From positions 62,001 through 126,000 of the forward strand of contig CAKRCW010000006.1 in assembly GCA_934309145.1 (NCBI GenBank): a stretch of DNA of 64,000 nucleotides, given 5' to 3'. Shown in pieces: positions 26,309-35,578 of this stretch (position 1 is the stretch's first letter; every line of letters starts with the position of its first letter). This DNA is from an uncultured Lachnospiraceae bacterium (GTDB lineage Bacteria > Bacillota > Clostridia > Lachnospirales > Lachnospiraceae). A program made the translations under genes and the position numbers. The notes beneath the pieces were generated by a model that saw only the letters and a program-made list of their open reading frames with translations, had not been told where the DNA came from and did not search any database.

Positions 26309-27701
26309 TTATATCGCCTCCGCTAAGTTTATTGATATATTGTTCATTTATCTCTATAACCTTCTTCATGGCATCCATTCCCGGAGCACCTATTGTTGTA
26401 CGTTTGCTTACGCAGGTCTCTAAGCTTATAGCATCATATATATCATTTTCAAATACTGGACTTATGGCTTTATATTCATCTAAGCTCATTTCCTCAAGAG
26501 ATATATTCTTATCAATACAATAGAGAACAAGACGACCAACTATTCCATGTGCATCTCTGAATGGTACACCATGGTTTACAAGATAATCGGCAGCGTCGGT
26601 TGCATTTGTAAATCCGTTCATGGCACTCTTTTTCATGACTGGCTTATTGAGCTTCATGGTAGATATCATACCTGTGAACAGAGCGAGACAGCCTTTGACT
26701 GTATCGATTGCATCAAAGGTGAGCTCCTTGTCCTCCTGCATATCCTTATTGTATGCGAGAGGAATACCCTTCATGGTAGTTAGTATAGATGTTAGTGCTG
26801 CATAGACTCTTCCTGTTTTGCCTCGTACAAGCTCTGCAATGTCAGGGTTTTTCTTCTGTGGCATAATTGAGCTTCCTGTGCTGTAGGCATCATCTAATTC
26901 AACAAACTGGTACTCATTAGAGTTCCATATAATTATCTCCTCTGAGAATCTTGAGAGATGCATCATTATAGTTGAAAATGCGGAGAGCATTTCGATGACG
27001 TAATCTCTGTCAGATACGGAGTCCATGCTGTTTAAGGTAGGACCATAGAAACCAAGCAGACTGGCAGTAAGCTCTCTGTCAAGAGGATAGGTTGTTCCTG
27101 CGAGTGCACCTGCTCCGAGAGGACAGTAGTTCATACGCTCATATATATCGTTCATACGGCCGTAATCTCTCTTAAACATCTCCATATATGCACCCATATG
27201 ATGTGCAAAGGTGACTGGCTGTGCCTTCTGAAGGTGCGTAAAGCCAGGCATATATGTATCAAGATTTTCTTTCATAAGCTTATGGAGCTCCTTTATGAGT
27301 GAAAGAAGAAGCTTCTTTACTTCGATTATTTCATCTCTTACATAAAGTCTCATATCTAAGGCAACCTGGTCATTTCTTGAACGTCCGGTGTGAAGCTTTT
27401 TGCCGACATCACCAATTCTATCTATTAAGTTTGCCTCGACAAAGCTGTGAATATCCTCGTATTCATCTGTAATAAGTAAAGTGCCGTTTTCAACGTCATT
27501 AAGTATTCCGTTAAGCCCGTCTATAATCTGGTCACGCTCTGCCTCAGTAAGAATACTGCTTGCCGCAAGCATAGTTACATGAGCAATGCTGCCACGAATG
27601 TCCTGCTTATAGAACTTCTGGTCAAAGGAAATAGATGCGTTAAAGTTATATACAAGTTTGTCTGTTTCTTTTGTGAAACGACCTCCCCATAATTGTGCCA
27701 T
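26301..27701 (-). CDS. argH: Argininosuccinate lyase
   Basis: A 466-residue enzyme that splits argininosuccinate to arginine and fumarate in the last step of arginine synthesis. The signature GSSIMPQKKNPD and the N-terminal MAQLWGGRFTKETDKLV are clear. Its usual partner argG is not in the window. The start region faces the small membrane-protein operon across a 190-bp divergent promoter region. Confidence 0.95.
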   Translation of the reverse strand: MAQLWGGRFTKETDKLVYNFNASISFDQKFYKQDIRGSIAHVTMLAASSILTEAERDQIIDGLNGILNDVENGTLLITDEYEDIHSFVEANLIDRIGDVGKKLHTGRSRNDQVALDMRLYVRDEIIEVKKLLLSLIKELHKLMKENLDTYMPGFTHLQKAQPVTFAHHMGAYMEMFKRDYGRMNDIYERMNYCPLGAGALAGTTYPLDRELTASLLGFYGPTLNSMDSVSDRDYVIEMLSAFSTIMMHLSRFSEEIIIWNSNEYQFVELDDAYSTGSSIMPQKKNPDIAELVRGKTGRVYAALTSILTTMKGIPLAYNKDMQEDKELTFDAIDTVKGCLALFTGMISTMKLNKPVMKKSAMNGFTNATDAADYLVNHGVPFRDAHGIVGRLVLYCIDKNISLEEMSLDEYKAISPVFENDIYDAISLETCVSKRTTIGAPGMDAMKKVIEINEQYINKLSGGDINE

Positions 27702-27891
27702 ATCTGTACCTCACATTCATTTGTAATATAAAGCTATGCATTTAATGCTGTTCAAATGATAATTTTACATCATATAAAGCCTTGTTTCAAGGAAAAAGTA
27801 TATAAAACAAGTTCTACAAACCTGTTGATAATATGGACATATTCTTATATTATAATATATATGTATAATTATTGATTTGGAGGATACTATT

Positions 27892-28050
27892 ATGATACTT
27901 AGCAATGCTTTACTTACAGCCATGACAGGAGATAACAGTAAACCCTTGCTTGTTGCCATATGTCTTATTGTATCGGTTATATTAATGGTTGTTCTTATTA
28001 TAACCGGTAAAAAATCAGGTAAAGACGATGACGATGATTCTGAGGAGTAA
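27892..28050 (+). CDS. 52-residue single-pass membrane peptide
   Basis: A short gene with a good ribosome site (GGAGG 8 nt before the ATG). It encodes a short N terminus (MILSNALLTAMTGDNSKP), one membrane segment of about 21 residues, then GKKSGKDDDDDSEE. The TGD-membrane-charged-tail order recalls the anchor end of sortase substrates, but there is no LPxTG and the final tail is acidic. The next gene begins 3 nt after its stop, so it is translated with the transglutaminase-like protein. The 190 bp upstream hold an AT-rich promoter region with TATAAT at 27851-27856. Confidence 0.7.
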   Translation: MILSNALLTAMTGDNSKPLLVAICLIVSVILMVVLIITGKKSGKDDDDDSEE

Positions 28051-28053
28051 TGT

Positions 28054-29148
28054 ATGAAGAATAAATATAACAAGATATATTGGCAGATTCCTGTTGTAGT
28101 AGTTGTGTTGATAGCAGTATATTATTTCTTTGGCTGGGACATAGGGGCTGGCCTTCATAAGGAAAATACAGCATATGATATGGCTGAGCTTACGGGAATG
28201 GTCGGAGAACAGATAGATGCCGGTAAGAGCAGTGGAACATTTTATATTAGTGAGGATATTACTGAAGATGACCTTATGAATATAAATGACAATGTATGCA
28301 GCATAAATGGTTCAGTAGATAAGTATTCAATACTTGAGCGTGGACGAAATGGAAAAAAGGTGCTGCTTGTATACACAATCTCAGATAACTATTATGTGTA
28401 TCAGAAATATATAAATGGAAATGGAATACCGGGAGACAGACCACAGGCTATAAAGCTTTATGATAAGGTTTGTTCTATCTTAGATGAGTATATTACGGAT
28501 GATATGAGTGACTATGACAAGGAGCTTGCAATCCATGATTATATAGTTAAAAATTGTGTTTACGGATATACCGATTATTCTAAGGAATATGCATACAGGG
28601 CATACGGCGCATTGGTTCAGAACAAGGCTGTCTGTAACGGATATGCCGAGGCTATGGCGTTACTGCTTGGCTGTGCCGGAGTTGAAAATGGAATAATGAC
28701 CGGATATGCAGATGGTGATTTGCATGCGTGGAACAGAGTGCTTATTGATGGAAAATGGTATCAGGTTGATGCAACCTGGGATGATCCGATACCTGACAGG
28801 GGTTCATTTGTGGGACATATGTATTTTAATGTGACAGATGATATAATGGACGATTCACACTCTTGGGATAAGGAGCAGTTTGAGGTGTGTGACAGCATGG
28901 ATTATAACTACTTTGAGTTAAATAATCTTATATGTGACTATGACGAATTTAAGAATGTTGTCAAATCTGCCGCACAGAAGGATATAACAGCTACTATAGA
29001 GGTTGTTCTTACAGATTACAGTGATGACAAATATAGCTATGAATTTATGCAGGATATACAGGGACTTATGTATTTTCAGAGAAGTAAGGATGTTGAGGAG
29101 TATGGCCCTTACAGATTTATAACCTTATATTTGAATCAGAGGGATTGA
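28054..29148 (+). CDS. Membrane-anchored transglutaminase-like protein
   Basis: A 364-residue protein. An N-terminal anchor (about residues 10-26) is followed by an extracellular region whose middle part is a transglutaminase-like cysteine-protease fold: Cys about 194 in KAVCNGYAEA, His in DGDLHAWNRV and Asp in QVDATWDD. Bacterial members are usually proteases or peptidoglycan- or protein-modifying enzymes; the substrate is unknown. It starts 3 nt after the membrane peptide and its stop overlaps the next start (TGATG). Confidence 0.85.
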   Translation: MKNKYNKIYWQIPVVVVVLIAVYYFFGWDIGAGLHKENTAYDMAELTGMVGEQIDAGKSSGTFYISEDITEDDLMNINDNVCSINGSVDKYSILERGRNGKKVLLVYTISDNYYVYQKYINGNGIPGDRPQAIKLYDKVCSILDEYITDDMSDYDKELAIHDYIVKNCVYGYTDYSKEYAYRAYGALVQNKAVCNGYAEAMALLLGCAGVENGIMTGYADGDLHAWNRVLIDGKWYQVDATWDDPIPDRGSFVGHMYFNVTDDIMDDSHSWDKEQFEVCDSMDYNYFELNNLICDYDEFKNVVKSAAQKDITATIEVVLTDYSDDKYSYEFMQDIQGLMYFQRSKDVEEYGPYRFITLYLNQRD

Positions 29149-29621
29149 TGATGAAGGAATATCAGATAGAAGACATAAAAGAATTTATGAATGATTTGCT
29201 TGTTAAGGACAGATATGACAGCTTTTATCTGTACGAGGCAAGAGTTAAGACAGCACTTGATTATTATATAGGTGGAAAGATAAACAAGTCATTTTTTGAT
29301 ACTGATGAGCTTGAAGGAATAAAGGAGCAGGAGTATGTGACATGGAAGGAAATCAGACATTCAGTGTATGACGTAATCCGAGGTAAGAGACTTCCTATAA
29401 GCTTTAAAATTATTCTTATGTTTAACCGTGAGAATATAGAAAGACTTGTTATGATGAATAATCTTCCATTAAACCCTGAGGATATAGGAGCATTATTTTT
29501 TAATATTAATTATGCCAATGAAGCTTTGACTGTAACTACAGGAACATCCGTAAAGGTGTTCACGATGGATAAAACCCTTGAGAATACATGGGATGATACG
29601 GTTGAAAAATATTATATTTGA
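29148..29621 (+). CDS. DUF5721 family protein
   Basis: A 157-residue soluble protein that matches my memory of DUF5721 proteins of Lachnospiraceae: an N-terminal IKEFMNDLLVKDRYDSF-type segment, the middle KGKI-type turn, and the ending KVFTMDKTLENTWDDTV. Function unknown. ATG codons at 29148 and 29151 and a TTG at 29145 are in frame; I choose 29148, which overlaps the previous stop by one base. It is the third gene of the operon. Confidence 0.7.
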   Translation: MMKEYQIEDIKEFMNDLLVKDRYDSFYLYEARVKTALDYYIGGKINKSFFDTDELEGIKEQEYVTWKEIRHSVYDVIRGKRLPISFKIILMFNRENIERLVMMNNLPLNPEDIGALFFNINYANEALTVTTGTSVKVFTMDKTLENTWDDTVEKYYI

Positions 29622-29679
29622 TGGTGGGAGACAGTTAAGTATTGTGCTTATGAATAATTATATAGAGGAATTATAGAAA

Positions 29680-30603
29680 ATGAGCTGTAAGTCAGATATA
29701 AGTAATTCAAAAACTGCATATTATCATCTTCCAGGGCTGTTTGAGTTCTATGAGCTGTATAGCAGATTTTTGCCACTATTTTATGAACACAGGGAATACT
29801 TCTATGAATGGTGTGACATAGGCTCTATATATGGTGCTCCCCCGGATTGTATATGGGGTGGAGGACGTATAGAAATCGAGGCTTGTAAGCCAGAGGAGGT
29901 TCTGGCACTGATGAACAAATATGGAATCTCGGCAAGACTTACATTCAGCAATTCCCTGCTTTGCGAGAAACATCTTGCAGATAAAAAATGCAATGATTTA
30001 TGTTATATGTTTGAGCAATGTGGGACAATAAAAAATGGTGTTATTATCCATTCAGATTTGCTGCTTGATTATATAAAGGGGAAATATCCAAAGTTATATT
30101 TTGTTTCATCAACAACCAAGGTGTTGACTGATTTTTCTCAATTCTTACATGAGGTAAACAGGGATGATTTTATCTATGTTGTACCAGATTTTCGCCTTAA
30201 TAAAAGCTTTGAAAAATTAAACCAGATGTCAGAAGAACAGAAAAATAAGGTGGAATTTTTATGTAACGAGTGTTGTTCATTTGGATGCAGAGACAGAAAG
30301 CACTGTTATGAGGCAGTAAGCAGAAGAACTCTTGGAGAAGCTGATTTTGATTATCATTGTACATCACCTGATGCAGGGGAAGGGTATATATTTTCAAAGG
30401 CTATGAAAAATAAGGGCTTCATAGGAATTAATGACATAAAAGATACATATCTGCCGATGGGATTTTCAAACTTTAAAATTGAAGGACGTGGACTTGGAAG
30501 TGCCTTGGCTCTGGAATTTTTGTTATACTACATGACTAAGCCAGAGTATCATATACATGTGAGAGAGAAAATATATTTAGATAATATGTTGGATTTATTT
30601 TAG
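29680..30603 (+). CDS. Peptidase U32-like TIM-barrel protein with cysteine cluster
   Basis: A 307-residue protein. The ending GFSNFKIEGRGLG resembles the FKIEGR motif of the U32 family (including UbiU/UbiV and tRNA-hydroxylation proteins). The middle holds a cysteine group, CNECCSFGCRDRKHC, at about 192-206, which could bind an Fe-S cluster as in UbiU/UbiV. The N-terminal half (IWGGGRIEIEA..., SARLTFSNSL) fits a barrel. It is shorter than usual U32 proteins (about 400). Assignment rests on motifs only. It lies 58 nt after DUF5721 and 11 nt before the next gene. Confidence 0.55.
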   Translation: MSCKSDISNSKTAYYHLPGLFEFYELYSRFLPLFYEHREYFYEWCDIGSIYGAPPDCIWGGGRIEIEACKPEEVLALMNKYGISARLTFSNSLLCEKHLADKKCNDLCYMFEQCGTIKNGVIIHSDLLLDYIKGKYPKLYFVSSTTKVLTDFSQFLHEVNRDDFIYVVPDFRLNKSFEKLNQMSEEQKNKVEFLCNECCSFGCRDRKHCYEAVSRRTLGEADFDYHCTSPDAGEGYIFSKAMKNKGFIGINDIKDTYLPMGFSNFKIEGRGLGSALALEFLLYYMTKPEYHIHVREKIYLDNMLDLF

Positions 30604-30614
30604 GGGGGATGAAT

Positions 30615-31349
30615 ATGCAGGGTAGCGGAAATAAAAATGATGCAAAAGGTAAAGTGTTGGGCATTATATTTTTAATATGGTTCTTTGGCTCAATGATTGG
30701 TTTTTTTGTATGTTCAGAGTCGGAGAATAAGACGGGACCTTTGCTCGTTTTGTTTGGTCAGTATTTTCTGGTGTTTGGAATTATTGCAGTTGCAGGTAAT
30801 ATTAAGAATAAGCCATTCCCTGTAATTACGGTTATATTTCCGATAGTGGGACTTTCAGTGCTTGTGAGTGGAATCTGCATGATTTTTGGAGGAGAAAAAG
30901 CATTATTATTTTTAGGGAGATATGCACCATACATATTGATTTGGATATTCCCGATTGTTGGTGTGCTCATGATTGTAAATTCATTTAGCCAATACAGGCA
31001 TTTAAAACAGGTATGTACCAGAGATATACAGGCAAAGTGCATTGATATTGACAGCAGATTAAGCAGAAATAATAATGCAGTACCGGGGAGAATAAGGAAG
31101 GTATATATGCCCGTTTACAGCATTTTCTATAATGAGCGGGAATATGTTATCAGAAATTATAATTATACCAATTTGGTTAAATTTGAGATTGGTATGTATT
31201 ACAACATAAAGATTAATCCGTCAAATCCAAATGAATTTATGGATGAAAATTCAAGTAAGGCAAATAAACTGGCTTTTGTGTTGGGAATAATAATTATTGT
31301 TATTACAGTGCCGATAATAATATTTCTGTATATGAATGGGATTGGATAA
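30615..31349 (+). CDS. DUF3592-like membrane protein
   Basis: A 244-residue protein with four hydrophobic segments in the first 125 residues, a beta-rich soluble part with the pattern YMPVYSIFYNEREYVIRN typical of DUF3592, and a last membrane segment at the C terminus. ATG codons exist at 30609 and 30615; the run of six G (30603-30608) is a ribosome site only for the second. No function is known for the family. It is probably the end of the operon that starts at 27892. Confidence 0.65.
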   Translation: MQGSGNKNDAKGKVLGIIFLIWFFGSMIGFFVCSESENKTGPLLVLFGQYFLVFGIIAVAGNIKNKPFPVITVIFPIVGLSVLVSGICMIFGGEKALLFLGRYAPYILIWIFPIVGVLMIVNSFSQYRHLKQVCTRDIQAKCIDIDSRLSRNNNAVPGRIRKVYMPVYSIFYNEREYVIRNYNYTNLVKFEIGMYYNIKINPSNPNEFMDENSSKANKLAFVLGIIIIVITVPIIIFLYMNGIG

Positions 31350-31378
31350 TGAAATTAATTGAATAAAACACAATCTTA

Positions 31379-31405
31379 CTAGCACTCACTAAAAATGAGT
31401 GCTAA
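31379..31405 (+). promoter_or_regulatory. CIRCE operator (HrcA site)
   Basis: CTAGCACTC, 9 nt, GAGTGCTAA: it matches the CIRCE inverted repeat TTAGCACTC-N9-GAGTGCTAA at all but one base. It lies 7 bp upstream of the htpG -35 box. HrcA represses through this element; the hrcA gene itself is not in the window. Confidence 0.92.
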
Positions 31406-31412
31406 TTTTTTC

Positions 31413-31441
31413 TTGACATAGCATTTGAATGGTATTATTAT
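31413..31441 (+). promoter_or_regulatory. Promoter of htpG
   Basis: TTGACA (31413-31418), 17 bp, TATTAT (31436-31441), directly after CIRCE. The leader of about 60 nt ends in AGGAGG. Confidence 0.85.
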
Positions 31442-31507
31442 ACTTGGTATAGAACAAAGCTTATTATGTCGCGTGGCGGCAGTATTATATTTTAGGAGGT
31501 TTTAGTA

Positions 31508-33388
31508 ATGGACAAAAAGGGTAGTTTATCAATTAATAGCGAAAACATATTTCCGATAATTAAGAAGTGGCTGTATTCAGACCACGATATTTTTATCAGA
31601 GAGCTTATATCAAATGGATGTGATGCCATAACCAAATTAAAGAAGCTTGCTCTTATGGGTGACTTTGAGGAGACAGAGGGCGAGGAGTACAAGATTGAAG
31701 TATTCGCATCTGCCAAGGATAAGACACTTACATTTGTTGATAATGGTATAGGTATGACAGCAGAGGAGGTTGATAAGTATATCAACCAGATAGCATTTTC
31801 AGGTGCTACAGATTTTATTAATACTTATAAGGACAAGACAAATGATGACCAGATAATAGGACATTTTGGACTTGGATTTTACTCAGCATTTATGGTAGCC
31901 GATAAGGTTACAATAGAGACCTGCTCATATAAGAAGGATGCCAAGCCTGTATTCTGGGAGTGCGATGGCGGTACAGATTTTGAGATGAGCGAGAGTGACG
32001 ATGACACCAGAGGAACAGCTATCACACTTTACTTAAATGAGGACAGCTTTGAGTTCGCAAATGAGTACAGAGTAAGAGAAATAATCCAGAAGTATTGTGC
32101 ATTTATGCCATATAACATCTATTTCATTGATGAAGATAAGGTGGTAGAGGAAAAGGATAAGGCTTCTGATGAAGAGAAGAAGGAGGAGGCTGAGCCACAG
32201 CCACTTAATGATACAAATCCTCTGTGGATGAAGAATCCTAAGGATTGTACAGAGGAGGAGTATATAGACTTCTACCAGAAGGTATTCTTAGACTTTAAGA
32301 AGCCTTTGTTCTGGATACACCTTAATATGGATTATCCATTTAACTTAAAGGGAATCTTATATTTCCCTAAGATTAACACCCAGTATGATCAGTTAGAGGG
32401 AACAATCAAGCTGTACAACAATCAGGTATTTATTGCAGATAACATCAAGGAGGTTATTCCTGAATTCCTGTTACTTCTTAAGGGTGTTATTGATTGTCCT
32501 GACCTTCCACTTAATGTATCGAGAAGTGCATTGCAGAATGATGGCTTTGTAAAGAAGATATCTGACTACATCACCAAGAAGGTTGCAGATAAGCTTACAG
32601 GAATGTGCAAGAACAGCAAGGAAGATTACGAGAAGTATTGGGATGATATAAGTCCATTTATCAAGTTTGGATGCATAAGAGACGAGAAGTTCTGTGAGAA
32701 GATGACAGATTATATGCTGTTTAAGGATTTGGATGGAAAGTACCTTACACTTCCTGAATATCTGGAGCAGGGCAAGGAAAAATATGAGAATAAGGTATTT
32801 TATGTCTCAGATGAGCAGGCACAGTCACAGTATATCAATATGTTCAAGGAAGAGGGCATGAATGCCGTTTACCTTACACATAACATTGATAATCCATATA
32901 TTACACATCTTGAGGGCAAGAATGAGAATGTTAAGTTCCTTCGTATAGATGCGGACCTTGCAGATAACTTTGTAGGTGAGGCACTTACTGAGGAGCAGAC
33001 AAAGGAGTACACAGATAAGCTTACTGAGATATTTAAGAAGGCTACAGGTAAGGACAAGCTTAATGTAAAGGTAGAGAATCTTAAGAATGAGAATGTCTCA
33101 TCAATGATTACCTTATCAGAGGATTCACGTCGTATGGCTGAGATGATGAAGGTATATAACATGGGAGGCATGGATCCTGCTATGTTTGGAAATGAGGGAG
33201 AGACATTAGTGCTTAATGCATCTAACAAGCTTGTTAAGTATGTACTTGACAATCCGGATGGAGAATATACAGATAAGATATGCTGCCAGCTTTATGATTT
33301 GGCAATGCTTGCCAATAAGCCTCTCTCACCAGAGGAGATGACAGCCTTCGTAACAAGAAGTAACGAAATCCTTGGAATGTTAATTTAA
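31508..33388 (+). CDS. htpG: Hsp90 chaperone HtpG
   Basis: A 626-residue Hsp90. The N-terminal GHKL ATPase has FIRELISNGCDAITKL, DNGIGMT and GHFGLGFYSAFMV. The middle and C-terminal dimer domains follow. An acidic Glu/Lys linker at about residues 215-235 separates the N and middle domains. The Asn of ELISNxxDA is present. It is a single gene with a CIRCE-controlled promoter, ending before a large structured repeat. Confidence 0.95.
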   Translation: MDKKGSLSINSENIFPIIKKWLYSDHDIFIRELISNGCDAITKLKKLALMGDFEETEGEEYKIEVFASAKDKTLTFVDNGIGMTAEEVDKYINQIAFSGATDFINTYKDKTNDDQIIGHFGLGFYSAFMVADKVTIETCSYKKDAKPVFWECDGGTDFEMSESDDDTRGTAITLYLNEDSFEFANEYRVREIIQKYCAFMPYNIYFIDEDKVVEEKDKASDEEKKEEAEPQPLNDTNPLWMKNPKDCTEEEYIDFYQKVFLDFKKPLFWIHLNMDYPFNLKGILYFPKINTQYDQLEGTIKLYNNQVFIADNIKEVIPEFLLLLKGVIDCPDLPLNVSRSALQNDGFVKKISDYITKKVADKLTGMCKNSKEDYEKYWDDISPFIKFGCIRDEKFCEKMTDYMLFKDLDGKYLTLPEYLEQGKEKYENKVFYVSDEQAQSQYINMFKEEGMNAVYLTHNIDNPYITHLEGKNENVKFLRIDADLADNFVGEALTEEQTKEYTDKLTEIFKKATGKDKLNVKVENLKNENVSSMITLSEDSRRMAEMMKVYNMGGMDPAMFGNEGETLVLNASNKLVKYVLDNPDGEYTDKICCQLYDLAMLANKPLSPEEMTAFVTRSNEILGMLI

Positions 33389-33424
33389 TTATATTTTATT
33401 ATAAAATGATAAAATAATATAAAA

Positions 33425-33552
33425 ATAATAGCAGGGGTGCAACAAGAAACCCGTTTAATCACGCCAGCACTTAGCGAGCAGCATGCGAGCTTAGTACTGT
33501 TGCGTGATTAATCGAACGAGAGTGTGGTTTCGGGTTGCACCCCTGCTATTAT
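33425..33552. repeat. Nested multi-stem palindrome after htpG
   Basis: Outer stem: 33425-33443 and 33534-33552, 19 bp perfect (ATAATAGCAGGGGTGCAAC). A second stem, GAAACC with GGTTTC, follows, then a third perfect 10-bp stem TTAATCACGC with GCGTGATTAA. The inside is an imperfect hairpin of CAGCACTTAGCGAGC type with the repeated word GCGAGC. It lies between converging genes (htpG and the PH-like gene), ending in a modest T run. It may serve as a bidirectional terminator, but is far more elaborate than the others here. Confidence 0.85.
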
Positions 33553-33593
33553 GTTTTTATATGAAACTATTTTTTACAACAAAATATAATTAA

Positions 33594-34052
33594 TTACTCA
33601 TCCTCAGGTTCCTTCTTGAGGCGGCTGTTTACGAATTCGTAGATTGTTTCGCAGAGCTCCTTTTTCATGGTGAATGGAATTGCGTACAGGTCTTTTCCTG
33701 CTTTTATGTTAAGTACATAGAAAATCATGTTCTCATCTGCGATAACCATGGTGATGAAATCTATATCGTCAAATGAATAATCTGATTTGCCGTATCGGTG
33801 AATTACAGATAGTCCATCCTCGCTGAAAATATATGTTATGTCAAATGCCTGCTTGCGAAATGATGCAATGACAAGATAACCACCATAGCAAAAAAGCAAG
33901 GTCGCAAAAATCATTGTCAGCATCATGTGTTTTGATAGTCCTTTAAATAAAGTAAAAAATTGCAGAATAGAAATAATAACAAAAACTGAACCTAAAAATC
34001 TATAGGAATACCTGTTAGCCTTTCTCTTTGGAACTGTGTATGTGTAACGCAT
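33594..34052 (-). CDS. Membrane protein with PH-like tail (YcxB-like)
   Basis: A 152-residue protein with two membrane segments (about 20-36 and 44-63) and a C-terminal beta-rich PH-like domain of the kind seen in YcxB-like proteins. The frame is open from 34091, but the ATG at 34052 has an AGGAGG-type site (complement at about 34060-34066). The function is unknown. It is a single gene converging on htpG. Confidence 0.6.
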   Translation of the reverse strand: MRYTYTVPKRKANRYSYRFLGSVFVIISILQFFTLFKGLSKHMMLTMIFATLLFCYGGYLVIASFRKQAFDITYIFSEDGLSVIHRYGKSDYSFDDIDFITMVIADENMIFYVLNIKAGKDLYAIPFTMKKELCETIYEFVNSRLKKEPEDE

Positions 34053-34258
34053 ATATAAGCTTCCTCCTGATACAAACAGTGAAGTAATCACTGAGCCTGA
34101 TTAATAAAATATAGTATATCTTTAGCTGGGATTTTATACAAGGGTATAATGAAAACAACCTTAAAAAATTTTGTTTTCAAATACGATATTCCCAAAATGC
34201 CTTTGATATGCTACAATAATTAATGATTTTTTATTAGAAAAACAGGAGGCACAGATAC

Positions 34259-35467
34259 ATGGAGAAGATTCAGATGAAAACCCCTCTAGTTGAGATGGAT
34301 GGGGATGAGATGACCAGAATATTGTGGAAGATAATCAAGGATGAGCTTATTTATCCATTTATTGATTTGAAATCAGAGTATTATGATTTGGGATTGGAAT
34401 ATAGAAATGAGACAGATGATAAGGTTACATTTGATTCTGCATATGCAACACAGAAGTATGGTGTAGCTGTTAAGTGTGCCACAATCACACCAAATGCTGC
34501 ACGTATGACAGAGTACAATTTGAAGGAAATGTGGAAGAGCCCTAACGGAACAATTCGTGCAATACTTGACGGAACAGTATTTCGTGCACCTATCGTTGTT
34601 AAGGGAATAGAGCCATGTGTTAAGAACTGGAAGAGTCCTATAACAATAGCAAGACATGCATATGGTGATGTATATAAGGCTTCTGAGATGAAGATACCTG
34701 GAGCTGGTAAGGCTGAGCTTGTATTTACTGCTCCTGACGGAACAGAGACAAGAGAGCTTATACATGAGTTTACTTCACCTGGAGTAATTCAGGGTATGCA
34801 TAACTTAAATGGCTCTATCGAGAGCTTTGCAAGATGCTGCTTTAACTATGCATTAGATACAAAGCAGTCTATATGGTTTGCAACTAAAGATACTATTTCT
34901 AAGAAGTATGACCATACATTCAAGGATATCTTTCAGGAGATATTTGATGCAGAGTACAAGGATAAGTTTGATGCACTTGGAATAGAGTATTTCTATACAC
35001 TTATAGATGATGCTGTAGCCCGTGTTATGAAGTCAGAGGGTGGCTTTATATGGGCATGCAAGAACTATGATGGTGATGTAATGAGTGATATGCTTTCATC
35101 AGCATTTGGCTCACTTGCAATGATGACATCAGTTCTTGTATCACCAGATGGCAAGTATGAGTATGAGGCTGCACATGGTACAGTACAGAGACATTACTAT
35201 AAGCACTTAAAGGGTGAGGAGACATCAACAAACTCTGTCGCAACAATATTTGCATGGACAGGTGCACTTAGAAAGCGTGGAGAGTTAGATGATATTCCTG
35301 AGCTTATGGAATTTGCAGATAAGCTTGAGAAGGCCACAATCAAGACTATTGAAGATGGCAAGATGACTAAGGACCTTGCGCTTATAACAACCTTGAAGGA
35401 TGTAACAGTACTTAACAGTGAGAACTTCATCAAGGCAATCCGTGAGACCTTAGAGCAGATGTTATAA
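34259..35467 (+). CDS. icd: NADP-dependent isocitrate dehydrogenase, eukaryote-like type
   Basis: A 402-residue homodimer-type enzyme: isocitrate + NADP to 2-oxoglutarate + CO2 + NADPH. It is of the group shared with mitochondrial and cytosolic IDH of animals (VEMDGDEMTRILW, CATITPNAARMTEYNLKEMW, EAAHGTVQRHYY), not the E. coli type. It lies alone, between a converging PH-like gene and the chaperone block, and ends in a strong terminator. In anaerobes it probably serves glutamate synthesis. Confidence 0.95.
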   Translation: MEKIQMKTPLVEMDGDEMTRILWKIIKDELIYPFIDLKSEYYDLGLEYRNETDDKVTFDSAYATQKYGVAVKCATITPNAARMTEYNLKEMWKSPNGTIRAILDGTVFRAPIVVKGIEPCVKNWKSPITIARHAYGDVYKASEMKIPGAGKAELVFTAPDGTETRELIHEFTSPGVIQGMHNLNGSIESFARCCFNYALDTKQSIWFATKDTISKKYDHTFKDIFQEIFDAEYKDKFDALGIEYFYTLIDDAVARVMKSEGGFIWACKNYDGDVMSDMLSSAFGSLAMMTSVLVSPDGKYEYEAAHGTVQRHYYKHLKGEETSTNSVATIFAWTGALRKRGELDDIPELMEFADKLEKATIKTIEDGKMTKDLALITTLKDVTVLNSENFIKAIRETLEQML

Positions 35468-35485
35468 GCATTTAAAATACTTAAG

Positions 35486-35530
35486 GGGCAGACATTAGAG
35501 TTCAAATCTATTGTCTGCCCTTTGTTTTTT
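35486..35530 (+). terminator. Intrinsic terminator after icd
   Basis: GGGCAGACAtTAGA and TCTAtTGTCTGCCC form the stem, followed by TTTGTTTTTT. The right arm overlaps the possible -35 of the next promoter. Confidence 0.9.
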
Positions 35531-35540
35531 GTGTTATAAT
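35511..35540 (+). promoter_or_regulatory. Possible promoter of the chaperone/RqcH block
   Basis: TTGTCT (35511-35516), 18 bp, TATAAT (35535-35540), 39 bp before the start codon. The -35 lies within the icd terminator stem. No CIRCE element was seen here, in contrast to htpG. Confidence 0.5.
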
Positions 35541-35578
35541 ATAATTTACGCATAAGTAAGATATAGGAGGATTGCATA

